Assembly (NCBI RefSeq): GCF_024498135.1
Contig: NZ_JANHOH010000004.1
Span: 124,001-188,000, forward strand
Source: Mucilaginibacter aquariorum
GTDB taxonomy: Bacteria > Bacteroidota > Bacteroidia > Sphingobacteriales > Sphingobacteriaceae
Length of the DNA: 64,000 nucleotides
Reading direction: 5' to 3'
Part shown: positions 35,113-44,229 of the stretch, in pieces
Position numbering within the stretch: the stretch's first letter is position 1
Layout: every line of letters starts with the position of its first letter
Position numbers and translations under genes: made by a program
The notes under the pieces: generated by a model
Databases searched by the model: none
What the model was told of the DNA's origin: nothing
Seen by the model: the letters and a program-made list of their open reading frames with translations, nothing else

Positions 35113-37588
35113 TAATTCCGTAAAATATCCTGAACCCCTGCAGGTATTTTTTGTTGCCCGCATAGGAAATACCATAATCAACCCGGAAAATTAAGCGCTG
35201 TACACCCACATAAAACTCCCTGTAATTTGGGTTGCCTTTTGTGGTTAAATAGTTGGCGCCTATTACTTCTTCGAGTTTTAATTTCCGTACAAATGGCACC
35301 TTGTTTAATATCGACCCGGCAAAGTTATGCTGATAGTGGGCTTCAAAAAAAGCGCCGTTTGTGCTATAAGTATAAAAAGGCAGGAAGTGGAAACTACCAA
35401 TATAGGTAGGATCAAAGGTGGTACCCTGGTTACCTAAATAGTGGTAATAATCCATGTAATACAGGGTGTTGTTATTAAAGTAATCGCCCCCGGTTAACTT
35501 AAAGGATGAAAACCCGGTTAGCCCTATCCTGATGTTTGATTGAGAAATATCCGCCGAAGCAAAATCATAATCAACATCAGAGCCCAATACGCTCTTTATC
35601 CCCTTACGATAGTTAATGGTAAGCGTTGGATATTTTGATGGTAAATTGAATTTACCGGTTGGCCTGGTTATATACTGCTGATCGAACGAGAAGCTAATTG
35701 ATGTTTTAAATGTTAAGGCCTGGTTCTGCGGAAACAAAAATGAATGGTCATCAGCCGGTGTTCCCGGGGGGGCTAATGGGTTGTTAGAGGTGTACTCCTT
35801 ATTTTTTACATCGCGGATATGGCCAAAAGAAGTATTATATAACTGACTGCGGCTTGCATAATTTAAACCGCCCATCCACAAAATACCATTCCATAGTTCG
35901 CGCTGGTAACCAAAACCGGCATACTGCGACCGGTAATATTTTACGTAGTTGTTTTCTGATAATAATGTACTCAGGGTATTAAAATATAACGAGCGGGTGC
36001 CCACGTTATTCAGATCGAGTACATCGCTACCAAAATCTACATAATATTTGGCGTTATGGAAAGGATCGTTCAGGTACTCACTGTGTATGTTGGCACTAAA
36101 AAGTTTATTGCCAAAGCCATAGCGTACGGCCGGGGTAATGCTGTACGAATGCAGTTCATCAAGTACGTGGGTATAACGAACCTTGGCATTTATACCAAAG
36201 CCCTCTACCGTGTTGTAGTAAAACGTTTGCAGAAAAGGGAAAACATAAAGTGAATCTTTTTCGCTGCGATTGCTGGCACTGTACCCGAATATTAAATAAC
36301 CGGGGTAGTTAATGTTGTTTTTAGTATGTTGTATCGAATCTAAATACTGGTCTGTTTTTTTGTAAGCGGCAATGCTGTCTTTCTTTCGATAATCGCGGGT
36401 TTCTAACGGGGTTAGGGGTACCGGTCGATTTGCGCTCCAATAATTTTCGGGCTTAATATTGGCAGCTGTATCTATCCTTAATACTTCGCCGTTAAAAAAG
36501 CCTTCGGGGAACTTGGGGTTTATTTTATAGTTATTGTAAATACCCTGGTAATAGCCCCCAAACTTAAACCCTAATACCGATCCGCTAAAACTAAGCTGCA
36601 CAGCCGTCGGCATCCAAACACTATCGGTAATGGGTATATATTGCTGGCTTATTTTAAGCGTATCAACCAGGTTAAGACTGTTCATTTTGTTGGTGAGCAA
36701 AAGATCTGTGCTGTAAATGCGCCAGTCGCCCTCAACTATATAAATATATCCCTGGAAATACTGGCCGTTTTCGCGCCGCGGAATTACCTTTATTTTATCA
36801 ATGGTGCGGCCGTTTTGTACACTGGTACCAATTAATTTATAGTTGTAAAACGTAAACGCGTTTGATGCTACAGGCGAAACATAGCCACGGCTGCTTAGGC
36901 CATTTATTTTTATTACATCATTATAAAAATTTACCTGCAGATCTGACCCCTTACTGTAACTGAAAGCGGTATTTATACCCGCTTCTTTTGATGCGATGGT
37001 AACCTCCTTTACTCTATTTGGCCTTTTAAAGTTAAAAGTAGAGAGCAATTCCGATTGATAAAGTATCCCGCGACCATTAGAGTCAAGATCTAAGGCTTTC
37101 CTGACCGCTGCGCTTGTTAATGATCTTGGAGAGCTTAATAACCTTTGTACCCCTTTTATATAAACCGAACATGAATAACTATCTGCTTCTTCTAAATGTG
37201 CTTTACGGCTACTAATAACCATGCGCATAATGGTATCGCCGGGATCAAGGTTTTGCTTCCATTTGTCAGATATCCGGCTAAACTTAAATATCTCATCCGG
37301 AAGCTGCACATTATGCACCTCGTCATGGTCAGTGATAGTAATGTTTTCCGTTAGCTCCTGATAACCCGTAAAGCGATAGGTAACATTGTAGGTGCCGGGG
37401 CTTAATTTAAACTGATAATGACCTTCTTCGTTAGCAGTAGTGCCATAGGTAGAATTACGGATATAAACAGATGTAAAGGGAACTGCCTCGTTTTTTTGAC
37501 CCGTAATAATGCCCGACAAGGTGTATTGTTGTGCCGAAGCGGTAAATACTGTTAGCACGAATAAAATAGCAAGTAAGTATCTTCTCAT
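35108..37588 (-). CDS. DUF5686 / carboxypeptidase-regulatory-like outer-membrane protein
   Basis: An 826-residue exported protein. A signal peptide (1-19) and a carboxypeptidase-D regulatory-like domain at about 22-105 (LSGIITGQKNEAVPFTSVYIRN) precede the DUF5686 region (SCSVYIKGVQRL, PRRENGQYFQGYIYIVEGDWRIYSTDL). The C-terminal half is rich in alternating aromatic strands ending in GFRIFYGIR, typical of an outer-membrane barrel. Homologues are widespread in Bacteroidota and uncharacterised. It may assist a surface or transport process, but nothing in the context indicates which. It is monocistronic and divergent from kbl. Confidence 0.82.
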   Translation of the reverse strand: MRRYLLAILFVLTVFTASAQQYTLSGIITGQKNEAVPFTSVYIRNSTYGTTANEEGHYQFKLSPGTYNVTYRFTGYQELTENITITDHDEVHNVQLPDEIFKFSRISDKWKQNLDPGDTIMRMVISSRKAHLEEADSYSCSVYIKGVQRLLSSPRSLTSAAVRKALDLDSNGRGILYQSELLSTFNFKRPNRVKEVTIASKEAGINTAFSYSKGSDLQVNFYNDVIKINGLSSRGYVSPVASNAFTFYNYKLIGTSVQNGRTIDKIKVIPRRENGQYFQGYIYIVEGDWRIYSTDLLLTNKMNSLNLVDTLKISQQYIPITDSVWMPTAVQLSFSGSVLGFKFGGYYQGIYNNYKINPKFPEGFFNGEVLRIDTAANIKPENYWSANRPVPLTPLETRDYRKKDSIAAYKKTDQYLDSIQHTKNNINYPGYLIFGYSASNRSEKDSLYVFPFLQTFYYNTVEGFGINAKVRYTHVLDELHSYSITPAVRYGFGNKLFSANIHSEYLNDPFHNAKYYVDFGSDVLDLNNVGTRSLYFNTLSTLLSENNYVKYYRSQYAGFGYQRELWNGILWMGGLNYASRSQLYNTSFGHIRDVKNKEYTSNNPLAPPGTPADDHSFLFPQNQALTFKTSISFSFDQQYITRPTGKFNLPSKYPTLTINYRKGIKSVLGSDVDYDFASADISQSNIRIGLTGFSSFKLTGGDYFNNNTLYYMDYYHYLGNQGTTFDPTYIGSFHFLPFYTYSTNGAFFEAHYQHNFAGSILNKVPFVRKLKLEEVIGANYLTTKGNPNYREFYVGVQRLIFRVDYGISYAGNKKYLQGFRIFYGIR

Positions 37589-37720
37589 ATAGGGCTTTTA
37601 CGGTTAATACCATTTAGCTGCAAAATGTTTGTTTGCTATACGTAATTTATATTAAATGTTTTACATAACCATTCAATTGCATGTTATTGTTTAATTTTGC
37701 GGCCTTAATACTCATTTATT

Positions 37721-38911
37721 ATGTATAAAACACTACAGCCGGTTTTACAACAGGAGCTTGCCGACATAGAAAGTGCCGGACTATATAAACGTGAAAGAAT
37801 AATTACTTCGCCGCAGGGTGCCGATATTACTGTGCAAGGCGGTAAAGAAGTTATAAACTTTTGCGCTAATAACTATCTGGGTTTATCGGCCCATCCAAAG
37901 GTTATAGCAGCTGCCAAGGCAACTATGGATACACATGGCTACGGCTTATCGTCTGTACGTTTTATCTGCGGTACGCAGGATATACATAAAGAGCTTGAGA
38001 AAAAGATCTCAGAATTTTTGGGTACCGAAGATACCATACTTTACGCCGCAGCATTTGATGCCAACGGCGGTGTGTTCGAGCCTTTGTTTAACGAGCAGGA
38101 TGCTATTATATCTGACGAGTTAAACCATGCCTCTATCATTGATGGAGTACGTTTGTGCAAAGCCCAGCGCCAGCGCTACAAGCATGATGACATGGCCGAC
38201 CTGGAAGAGAAACTAAAGGCCACGCAAGATCTTCGCCATCGTATTATTGTTACCGATGGTGCATTTTCCATGGACGGTACCATTGCCCAGCTGGATAAAA
38301 TTTGCGCATTGGCCGAGCAATACAATGCTTTGGTAATGATAGATGAAAGCCACTGCAGTGGCTTTATGGGCAAAACAGGTCGCGGTACGCACGAGCACCA
38401 CAATGTAATGGGTAAAATAGATATCATTACCGGTACATTAGGTAAAGCATTAGGCGGTGCATCTGGTGGGTTTACATCGGGCCGTAAAGAAATCATTGAT
38501 ATGCTGCGTCAGCGTTCGCGCCCATATTTGTTCAGCAACACTTTGGCCCCGGCTATTACCGGCGCTTCTATTGCAGTGCTTGATATGCTAAGCGAAACTA
38601 CCGACCTGCGCGATAAGCTGGAAAGCAATACCCAATACTTCCGCGAAAAAATGACAGCCGCGGGTTTTGATATTAAGCCGGGTGTACACCCAATTGTACC
38701 GGTTATGCTGTACGATGCCAAGCTGGCGCAGGAGTTTGCCGCTAAAATGCTGGAAGAAGGTATTTATGTAATAGGTTTTTACTACCCGGTAGTGCCACAA
38801 GGAAAAGCACGTATCCGTGTGCAGATCTCGGCCGCGCATGATACCGCGCATTTAGACAAGGCCATTGCCGCGTTTACCAAGGTGGGTAAAGCTTTAGAGG
38901 TGATTAAATAA
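37721..38911 (+). CDS. kbl: Glycine C-acetyltransferase (2-amino-3-ketobutyrate CoA ligase)
   Basis: A 396-residue PLP enzyme of the alpha-oxoamine synthase family. The Schiff-base Lys242 lies in [13 protein letters not shown] (E. coli Kbl Lys244); other family motifs are [27 protein letters not shown] and [16 protein letters not shown]. It cleaves 2-amino-3-ketobutyrate with CoA to glycine and acetyl-CoA in threonine breakdown, or condenses the two. No threonine dehydrogenase gene is visible in the window. A TAATTTTG -7 box at 37692-37699 precedes the start. Confusion with serine palmitoyltransferase is possible on motifs alone, but the length and N-terminus favour Kbl. Confidence 0.9.
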   Translation: MYKTLQPVLQQELADIESAGLYKRERIITSPQGADITVQGGKEVINFCANNYLGLSAHPKVIAAAKATMDTHGYGLSSVRFICGTQDIHKELEKKISEFLGTEDTILYAAAFDANGGVFEPLFNEQDAIISDELNHASIIDGVRLCKAQRQRYKHDDMADLEEKLKATQDLRHRIIVTDGAFSMDGTIAQLDKICALAEQYNALVMIDESHCSGFMGKTGRGTHEHHNVMGKIDIITGTLGKALGGASGGFTSGRKEIIDMLRQRSRPYLFSNTLAPAITGASIAVLDMLSETTDLRDKLESNTQYFREKMTAAGFDIKPGVHPIVPVMLYDAKLAQEFAAKMLEEGIYVIGFYYPVVPQGKARIRVQISAAHDTAHLDKAIAAFTKVGKALEVIK

Positions 38912-38956
38912 TTACCTGTTATATTTGTAATTATAATTTTTGAATAAAAGATACTA

Positions 38957-39991
38957 ATGCAATCTAAAATAGATCAATATACTGCCGAAATAAAAGCTTT
39001 CACTGCCGCTAAAGCGGATGAACTGGAAGCATTTCGTATAAAATTTTTAGGTACTAAGGGTTTAATAAAAGATCTTTTTGAGGAGTTTAAAACCGTAGGC
39101 CCCGAAGAGAAACGCACCTTTGGTAAAGTACTTAACCAATTTAAGCAGTTTGCCGAAGGCAGGTATAACGAGATAAAGGAAAGTCTGGATGCTGGTCCGC
39201 AGGCTAAGGTATCGGATATCGATTTGACTTTGCCGGGCGATGGGTTTGAGATTGGTTCGCGCCACCCGCTATCGCTGGTGCGTAACGAGATCATAGATAT
39301 TTTTAAACGCCTTGGTTTCGTAGTTGCCGAAGGGCCGGAGATTGAAGACGACTGGCATAACTTTTCGGCACTGAACTTCCCGGAAGAACACCCGGCAAGG
39401 GATATGCAGGATACTTTCTTTATCCGTAAGGGCGAAGGTAAAGATGATATCGCTTTGCGCACCCACACCTCATCGGTACAGGTAAGGATGATGGAGAATG
39501 GTAAACCACCGTTCCGCGCTATTATGCCGGGCCGTGTTTACCGTAACGAAGCGATATCTGCCCGTGCGCATTGTTTTTTCCACCAGGTAGAAGGTTTGTA
39601 TGTAGACGAGAACGTATCTTTCTCTGACCTGAAACAAACGCTGTATCACTTTGTGCAGGAGCTTTACGGCGAAGGTACCAAAGTTCGTTTCCGCCCGTCG
39701 TACTTTCCGTTCACCGAGCCATCTGCCGAAATGGATATCTCTTGTACCATTTGCAAGGGCTCGGGCTGTAACATGTGTAAATACAGCGGTTGGGTAGAAA
39801 TATTGGGTTGCGGTATGGTTGACCCTAACGTTTTGGAAAACTGCGGTATCGACAGTAAGAAATACACCGGCTTTGCTTTTGGTATGGGTATCGAGCGTAT
39901 CACCAACTTAAAATATGTGATAAAAGACCTTCGTTTATTCTCGGAAAACGACGTACGTTTCTTAAAGCAGTTTACAACAGATATTGCATAG
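38957..39991 (+). CDS. pheS: Phenylalanyl-tRNA synthetase alpha subunit
   Basis: A 344-residue class II synthetase subunit. A coiled-coil N-terminus (1-85) is followed by the catalytic core with HPLSLVRNEIIDIFKRLGF, RDMQDTFFI, RTHTSSVQVRMM, the tRNA/Phe-binding segment FRPSYFPFTEPSAEMDI and motif 3 GFAFGMGIERITNL. A CTICKGSGCNMCKYSGW insert carries four Cys. It pairs with PheT to charge tRNA-Phe; pheT is not in the window. A TATATTTG -7 box at 38920-38927 suggests its own promoter. Its stop codon TAG abuts the ATG of the next lipoprotein gene, so the two are translated from one message. Confidence 0.97.
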   Translation: MQSKIDQYTAEIKAFTAAKADELEAFRIKFLGTKGLIKDLFEEFKTVGPEEKRTFGKVLNQFKQFAEGRYNEIKESLDAGPQAKVSDIDLTLPGDGFEIGSRHPLSLVRNEIIDIFKRLGFVVAEGPEIEDDWHNFSALNFPEEHPARDMQDTFFIRKGEGKDDIALRTHTSSVQVRMMENGKPPFRAIMPGRVYRNEAISARAHCFFHQVEGLYVDENVSFSDLKQTLYHFVQELYGEGTKVRFRPSYFPFTEPSAEMDISCTICKGSGCNMCKYSGWVEILGCGMVDPNVLENCGIDSKKYTGFAFGMGIERITNLKYVIKDLRLFSENDVRFLKQFTTDIA

Positions 39992-40405
39992 ATGAGGAAG
40001 ATACTGGCACCGGTTGTTATTAGCATGTTGTTTTTTAGCTGCGGTAAAACCGTAGGCGTTGTGCCAAATGTGCCGGTAAACGTTAAAATTGTAAAAACAG
40101 ATCCACGATATACAACGCTTAATGCCGCCGGGGGATATGCTTATGTACCTGGAGCTGGTGTTGCCGGTATTATTATATACCGCCAGGTTGATGGCTCTTA
40201 TACCGCTTATGACCGTTGCAGCAGCTATCAGCCCGAAAAATTATGTGCCATTACGGTTGATGATACGGGCTTTACCGCCACCGACCCTTGCAGCGGCGCA
40301 AAGTTCTCACTTACAGATGGTAGCCCTGTTAAAGCCCCTGCTACTAAATATCTTAGATCATACGTTGTAAATACGTCACAATTTGAGATATTTGTTTCAA
40401 ATTGA
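39992..40405 (+). CDS. Rieske-fold lipoprotein lacking cluster ligands
   Basis: A 137-residue lipoprotein (lipobox MLFFSC). The second half follows the layout of a Rieske domain: YDRCSSYQPEKLCAI where CxH is expected, and TDPCSGAKFSLTDGSPVKAPATKYLRSY where CxxHGxxF...G..GPA is expected. The Cys are kept but both His ligands are absent (CSS and CSGAKF), so a 2Fe-2S cluster is unlikely. Such degenerate Rieske-like lipoproteins are common in Bacteroidota. Function is unknown. It directly follows pheS with zero spacing and precedes the TetR gene by three bases. Confidence 0.78.
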   Translation: MRKILAPVVISMLFFSCGKTVGVVPNVPVNVKIVKTDPRYTTLNAAGGYAYVPGAGVAGIIIYRQVDGSYTAYDRCSSYQPEKLCAITVDDTGFTATDPCSGAKFSLTDGSPVKAPATKYLRSYVVNTSQFEIFVSN

Positions 40406-40408
40406 TGA

Positions 40409-40990
40409 ATGGAAGCCGATAAAATTAAAGATAGTATTAAGCGGGCAGCGCAGGATCTGTTCCGGAAATTCGGTTACCACAAAACCAGCGTAAACGAAAT
40501 AGCCAAGCGCGCCAAAATTGCAAAAGCTACCATCTACAAGTATTTTGATAGCAAGGAAGCCCTTTTGCATGTTTTGCTGATGGACTATATTAAGGTGAGC
40601 GTTGACGAACTGATCAACACCAACACGCCCGATATGGACGAGGAAGCCCACCTGAGCAACCTGATCATGAAAACCTGCCGCTTATCCTACACCGTTTGTA
40701 ACGAATTTATAGGCTGGGATTTTATCCGCGAAAGCACCAACTCACAAGATTTTTTAAAGAACCTTTCTAACGAACTGGAAGAACTGCTGGTGCATTCATT
40801 TACCCAGCTGGCAGGCATCCGCAAGCACGAAACCTATCAGCAGCGCATCCGTTTCCTCATTAAATGCAGCAAAAGCATTGTGTTCAGCTTCGCGTTCACC
40901 TCGGTAAGCGATAGCGATGTACGTAAAAACTTTGTATCCTTCCAGAAAGAGATCTTGCCTTATTTGGTGAAGGCGGCATTGCAGGTTTAA
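40409..40990 (+). CDS. TetR/AcrR family transcriptional regulator
   Basis: A 193-residue regulator. The N-terminal helix-turn-helix is textbook TetR: KRAAQDLFRKFGYHKTSVNEIAKRAKIAKATIYKYFDSKEALLHVLL. The C-terminal helical domain, with a possible ligand pocket, is unassigned. It starts three bases after the lipoprotein gene and is presumably part of the pheS transcript, an odd partner. No efflux or fatty-acid gene typical of TetR targets is adjacent. The target is unknown. Confidence 0.9.
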   Translation: MEADKIKDSIKRAAQDLFRKFGYHKTSVNEIAKRAKIAKATIYKYFDSKEALLHVLLMDYIKVSVDELINTNTPDMDEEAHLSNLIMKTCRLSYTVCNEFIGWDFIRESTNSQDFLKNLSNELEELLVHSFTQLAGIRKHETYQQRIRFLIKCSKSIVFSFAFTSVSDSDVRKNFVSFQKEILPYLVKAALQV

Positions 40991-41001
40991 GCAATTAAAT
41001 T

Positions 41002-41709
41002 TTAAAAATACACAAGGCTCGCTTGCTTATCCAGTTCGGCATAAGTAAAAATGTCGTATATTACTCTTGATAACAGTCTTTTAATGGAAATAGCATCTTT
41101 GAAGTACTCCATATTGTATTTGTAAACTAATTTACTGCCTGTTTGGTTCAATCCAAATCCTAAACCGCTGAATTTATTTAAAGGGTTTTCGTCTTCGTCG
41201 TCTTCAAAAAGGTACTCGACATTTAATGCACTTTTTACATCGATTGAAATACTTAAGATATCTGTTTGTAGTAATTCAAATGTGAAACCAAGATTATCCT
41301 TAACATTTAAATAAATGATAAAACCGTTGTGTCGCCCGGCACGAATATTAAATATGGCATCATCTACTTTTTGATCGTCATATTGAGGTTTAGCATTCGA
41401 TTCATTAAGTTTCTTTAACTCGTCATTAACTTCAGCAATCACTTTTTGATAATACAGATCGATATCTGGACTGTCTTTTCTGAACTGTTTATACATCTCC
41501 AGTTGCATTTCTAATTCCATTTTCTTATTATAAAATGGGTCTTTTAGTTGCTTAAAGATTCGCAGCTGTGTATTTAATTTAGTTAAAGTCTTGGTATGAA
41601 TATGAGCATGTAGATATTCAAATTCATCAATATTATCTTTAATGCATTGTTCAATAAAGAGTTTTTCTTCTTGTAACAGTTCAATAAGCTTATCAATATC
41701 TGATTGCAT
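41002..41709 (-). CDS. Hypothetical coiled-coil protein
   Basis: A 235-residue soluble protein of unknown function. The N-terminal 125 residues are highly charged and helical (DIDKLIELLQEEKLFIEQCIKDN, KKMELEMQLEMYKQFRKD), probably coiled coil. The C-terminal part is strand-rich (GFIIYLNVKDNLGFTFELLQT) with an acidic patch DDEDENP. No signal, membrane segment or known motif is recognised. Composition is AT-rich relative to neighbours, which may indicate recent acquisition. It is convergent with the TetR gene (11 bases) and divergent from the next unit. Confidence 0.68.
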   Translation of the reverse strand: MQSDIDKLIELLQEEKLFIEQCIKDNIDEFEYLHAHIHTKTLTKLNTQLRIFKQLKDPFYNKKMELEMQLEMYKQFRKDSPDIDLYYQKVIAEVNDELKKLNESNAKPQYDDQKVDDAIFNIRAGRHNGFIIYLNVKDNLGFTFELLQTDILSISIDVKSALNVEYLFEDDEDENPLNKFSGLGFGLNQTGSKLVYKYNMEYFKDAISIKRLLSRVIYDIFTYAELDKQASLVYF

Positions 41710-41769
41710 AGTAAAGCTGGGTTAACATGCCTGTAATTAACCATAAAATATTAATGAATGAAAATATTT

Positions 41770-41801
41770 TTTGGAAGTCTAACTTTTATTCCATTACTTT
41801 G
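41770..41801 (+). promoter_or_regulatory. Promoter of the membrane-protein/winged-helix unit
   Basis: TTTG at 41770-41773, a 20-base spacer, and TTACTTTG at 41794-41801 (one mismatch to TAnnTTTG). The -7 box is embedded in the palindrome at 41795-41813, so a bound repressor would block polymerase. The start codon (GTG 41821) follows within 20 bases. Confidence 0.75.
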
Positions 41802-41813
41802 AACAACAAAGTA
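41795..41813. promoter_or_regulatory. Operator copy 1, TACTTTG-N5-CAAAGTA
   Basis: A perfect 7-base-arm dyad overlapping the -7 box. An identical dyad with identical flanks (ATTACTTTG before, CTTTTAA after) occurs at 42775-42793 before creD. Only the five central bases differ (AACAA here). Shared arms and flanks around different centres indicate a conserved protein-binding site, most simply for the winged-helix protein encoded between the two copies. Confidence 0.8.
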
Positions 41814-41820
41814 CTTTTAA

Positions 41821-42453
41821 GTGAAAGAAAACGAAATACAGGACGAGCTAACATCCATCCGCAGTATGATGGAGCGCTCCTCAAAATTCATTTCGCTAAG
41901 CGGCCTTAGTGGTGTGCTGGCGGGAGTTTACGCGCTTATTGGAGCGGCACTTGCTTATAGTATCATATATGGCAGCGGAGGCTTTTTTAGCTATCGCGAA
42001 TATGTGATGGCCAATGTCGACCGATCGCCTGAAAGGTTAGTCACCTTAATATTGATTGCCCTGGCGGTGCTCATCGCATCGGTGGCAACAGGTATCGTGC
42101 TTACCATCCGCAAGGCAAAAAAGAAAGGCCAGCCGGTTTGGGGCAATACCAGCAGGCAGCTTTTGTTTAATATGGCAGTACCGCTGTTTACAGGCGGGGC
42201 TTTAATGCTTGTTTTATTAAACCGCGGGTATTTTGGCGTTATAGCTTCGGCATCGTTAATATTTTACGGCCTGGCATTGGTAAACGCAAGTATTTTTTCT
42301 TTTAAAGATGTACGTTACCTTGGTATTTGCGATATTTTTTTAGGTTTGCTGGCTGGATTACTGCCGGGTTATGGCCTGCTATTTTGGGCTATTGGCTTTG
42401 GAGTACTGCACATTGTTTACGGCAGCATTATGTACATAAAATACGACCGGTGA
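41821..42453 (+). CDS. Multi-pass membrane protein linked to a winged-helix regulator
   Basis: A 210-residue protein starting at GTG 41821. A short cytosolic N-terminus (KENEIQDELTSIRSMMERSSKF) precedes about six transmembrane segments (GVLAGVYALIGAALAYSII, LILIALAVLIASVATGIVL and others). The first lines resemble uncharacterised Bacteroidota membrane proteins encoded with a wHTH gene. Its TGA stop overlaps the GTG of the winged-helix gene (GTGA), implying translational coupling. A membrane protein coupled to a repressor could act as sensor or anti-repressor; this is inference. Confidence 0.85.
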   Translation: MKENEIQDELTSIRSMMERSSKFISLSGLSGVLAGVYALIGAALAYSIIYGSGGFFSYREYVMANVDRSPERLVTLILIALAVLIASVATGIVLTIRKAKKKGQPVWGNTSRQLLFNMAVPLFTGGALMLVLLNRGYFGVIASASLIFYGLALVNASIFSFKDVRYLGICDIFLGLLAGLLPGYGLLFWAIGFGVLHIVYGSIMYIKYDR

Positions 42454-42755
42454 AGATTCCATTTGAAAAACTTGATAAAGCGTTTGAGAACCGGCTGCGT
42501 TTGCAAATAATGAGTGTGCTGGTAGTGAACGAGCGCTACGATTTTAACTCGCTTAAAGAACTGCTGGATGCATCAGACGGTAACCTGGCATCGCACCTTA
42601 AAGCTTTAGAGAAAGAGGAGTACATTATGGTACATAAATCATTTTTGGGCCGCAAGCCAAACACTAATTACGAGGCTACTGCTAAAGGCAAACAAGCGTT
42701 TAAACAGCACCTGGATGCCTTGGAGCAGATCATAAAAAATCAGAAAACGTTATAA
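42450..42755 (+). CDS. Winged-helix transcriptional regulator
   Basis: A 101-residue DNA-binding protein. The true start is the GTG at 42450 overlapping the upstream stop; a longer frame from 42327 only reads through the membrane-protein gene. The sequence (KAFENRLRLQIMSVLVVNERYDFNSLKELLDASDGNLASHLKALEKEEYI) is a classic MarR/ArsR-like winged helix of the HTH_34 type, followed by the wing (SFLGRKPNTNYEATAKG). It has no sensor domain. It lies between two identical palindromes and is the obvious candidate to bind both. Confidence 0.9.
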   Translation: MKIPFEKLDKAFENRLRLQIMSVLVVNERYDFNSLKELLDASDGNLASHLKALEKEEYIMVHKSFLGRKPNTNYEATAKGKQAFKQHLDALEQIIKNQKTL

Positions 42756-42774
42756 CTATATTTTTTTGCCTAAT

Positions 42775-42793
42775 TACTTTGTAATTCAAAGTA
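42775..42793. promoter_or_regulatory. Operator copy 2, TACTTTG-N5-CAAAGTA, before creD
   Basis: Same 7-base arms and flanks as 41795-41813, with central TAATT. It lies 20 bases after the winged-helix stop and 14 bases before the creD ATG. TTACTTTG at 42774-42781 again serves as a -7-like box, although no clear TTTG lies 19-20 bases upstream. Confidence 0.78.
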
Positions 42794-42807
42794 CTTTTAA
42801 ATTCACA

Positions 42808-44163
42808 ATGATAGAAGAACAACAAACCGGCCTAAAAGGCATCATGAATTGGTTCAAGGAATCGATCACCGTTAAATTAATTTTTATAGGCTTTTTAATA
42901 TTGGTGCTGCTTATACCATCATCATTAATAGACGACCTTATCCGCGAGCGTGCCAACCGGCAGGATGAGATGGTAAAAAGCATAGCCGATACGTGGTCGG
43001 GCAGTCAAATGGTGAAGGGGCCTGTTTTGGTGATACCTTACCGCAAAACGGTAAAGTTTATTGATGCTGATAAGAAAGAAGCCATGCGCGACGTAATTGA
43101 AAACTTATACATACTGCCCGAAAATTTAAAGATAAAGGCAAACGTAAAACCCGAGCGCCTGCACAGGGGGATGTTTGAAACTGTGGTTTATAACTCGTCT
43201 ATTAAACTAACCGGCAACTTTAGTAAAGCCGACCTGGGAAGCCTGTCGTTATTGCCCGAACAGCTGATCTTAGATAAGGCCCGGCTCGAGTTTAGTATAT
43301 CAGACCTGAAAGGGCTTAAAAATAACCCTATGGTAAATGCTGCCGGTCAGCAGCTTACTGCCGAGCCCTCGTTTAACGCGCATCCATTATTTAATAGCGG
43401 CCTGCAGGCCAATATAAACTTATCAAACGTGTCAAACGGCGCTTTTACCTTTGATTACACGCTCGATTTAAAGGGTAGCCAGGAGTTGCATTTTTTACAT
43501 TTAGGCAAAACAACCGATGTTGAAGTCGCCGGTAATTGGTCGTCACCAAGTTTTGATGGCCGTTACCTGCCCGATACCCGCCATATAGATACCAGCGGCT
43601 TTAACGCTAAATGGCGTATGCTTTATTACAACCGCCCTTATCCGCAGCAATGGGTGGTTGATAATGATTTGCTTAACGATGAAAAGAAACAGGATGATGC
43701 ATCATTTGGGGTGAAGCTGCGCCTGCCTGTTGATCAGTATCAAAAAATTACCCGTACCAGTAAATATGCCATACTCATTGTATTACTAACGTTTGTATCG
43801 CTGTTCCTTACCGAGGTGATCCGCAAAAACAGGATCCATCCGTTTAACTATATCCTGATAGGCGCCGCCATGATCATTTATTATACCCTGCTGCTGTCGT
43901 TCTCAGAACAGCTTGGCTATAACATGGCTTACCTGATTGCCTCGGTAGCTACTATCGCGCTGGTGTCGGTTTTCATTTCTTCCCTGCTAAAAAATAAAGG
44001 GGCCGCGATCTTGTTCGCGCTCATCCTGTCGGTTATATACATCTTTATTTTCGTCATTATCCAGCTGGAAGATCTTGCATTAATGATAGGCAGTATCGCA
44101 CTGTTTATTATCACAGGCTTGCTCATGTATTTCTCCCGTAAGATCAATTGGGACAAACAATAA
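42808..44163 (+). CDS. creD: CreD family inner-membrane protein
   Basis: A 451-residue membrane protein; the ATG at 42808 is preferred over a TTG at 42766 that lies upstream of the operator. An N-terminal transmembrane helix at about 18-38 is followed by a long periplasmic domain (about 40-310) containing DEMVKSIADTWSGSQMVKGPVLVIPYRK and LDLKGSQELHFLHLGKTTDVEVAGNWSSPSFDG. Five or six C-terminal helices follow (about 315-445). This matches CreD/Cet, linked to envelope stress and colicin or beta-lactam tolerance in proteobacteria, with unknown mechanism. There is no CreBC system here; control is apparently by the winged-helix repressor site at its promoter. A terminator follows. Confidence 0.9.
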   Translation: MIEEQQTGLKGIMNWFKESITVKLIFIGFLILVLLIPSSLIDDLIRERANRQDEMVKSIADTWSGSQMVKGPVLVIPYRKTVKFIDADKKEAMRDVIENLYILPENLKIKANVKPERLHRGMFETVVYNSSIKLTGNFSKADLGSLSLLPEQLILDKARLEFSISDLKGLKNNPMVNAAGQQLTAEPSFNAHPLFNSGLQANINLSNVSNGAFTFDYTLDLKGSQELHFLHLGKTTDVEVAGNWSSPSFDGRYLPDTRHIDTSGFNAKWRMLYYNRPYPQQWVVDNDLLNDEKKQDDASFGVKLRLPVDQYQKITRTSKYAILIVLLTFVSLFLTEVIRKNRIHPFNYILIGAAMIIYYTLLLSFSEQLGYNMAYLIASVATIALVSVFISSLLKNKGAAILFALILSVIYIFIFVIIQLEDLALMIGSIALFIITGLLMYFSRKINWDKQ

Positions 44164-44176
44164 CAACCTAAACCTT

Positions 44177-44208
44177 ACCGGCCGGGGCACATAGCGTCGG
44201 CCGGTTTT
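44177..44208 (+). terminator. Terminator after creD
   Basis: ACCGGCCG at 44177-44184 pairs with CGGCCGGT at 44198-44205 around a 13-base loop, then TTT. It lies 14 bases after the creD stop. Confidence 0.8.
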
Positions 44209-44229
44209 AAAACTAAACATCAAAAAACT

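Noticed and set aside
38974..39468. 164-residue frame antisense to pheS
   Set aside because: Shadow frame of pheS with Ser/Leu-rich translation and no motif.
41727..41909. 60-residue plus-strand frame over the promoter
   Set aside because: It crosses the promoter/operator and the start of the membrane-protein gene in another frame; no support.
42327..42449. Longer start of the winged-helix gene
   Set aside because: The extra 41 residues read the preceding membrane-protein gene out of frame. GTG 42450 overlapping its stop is the natural coupled start.
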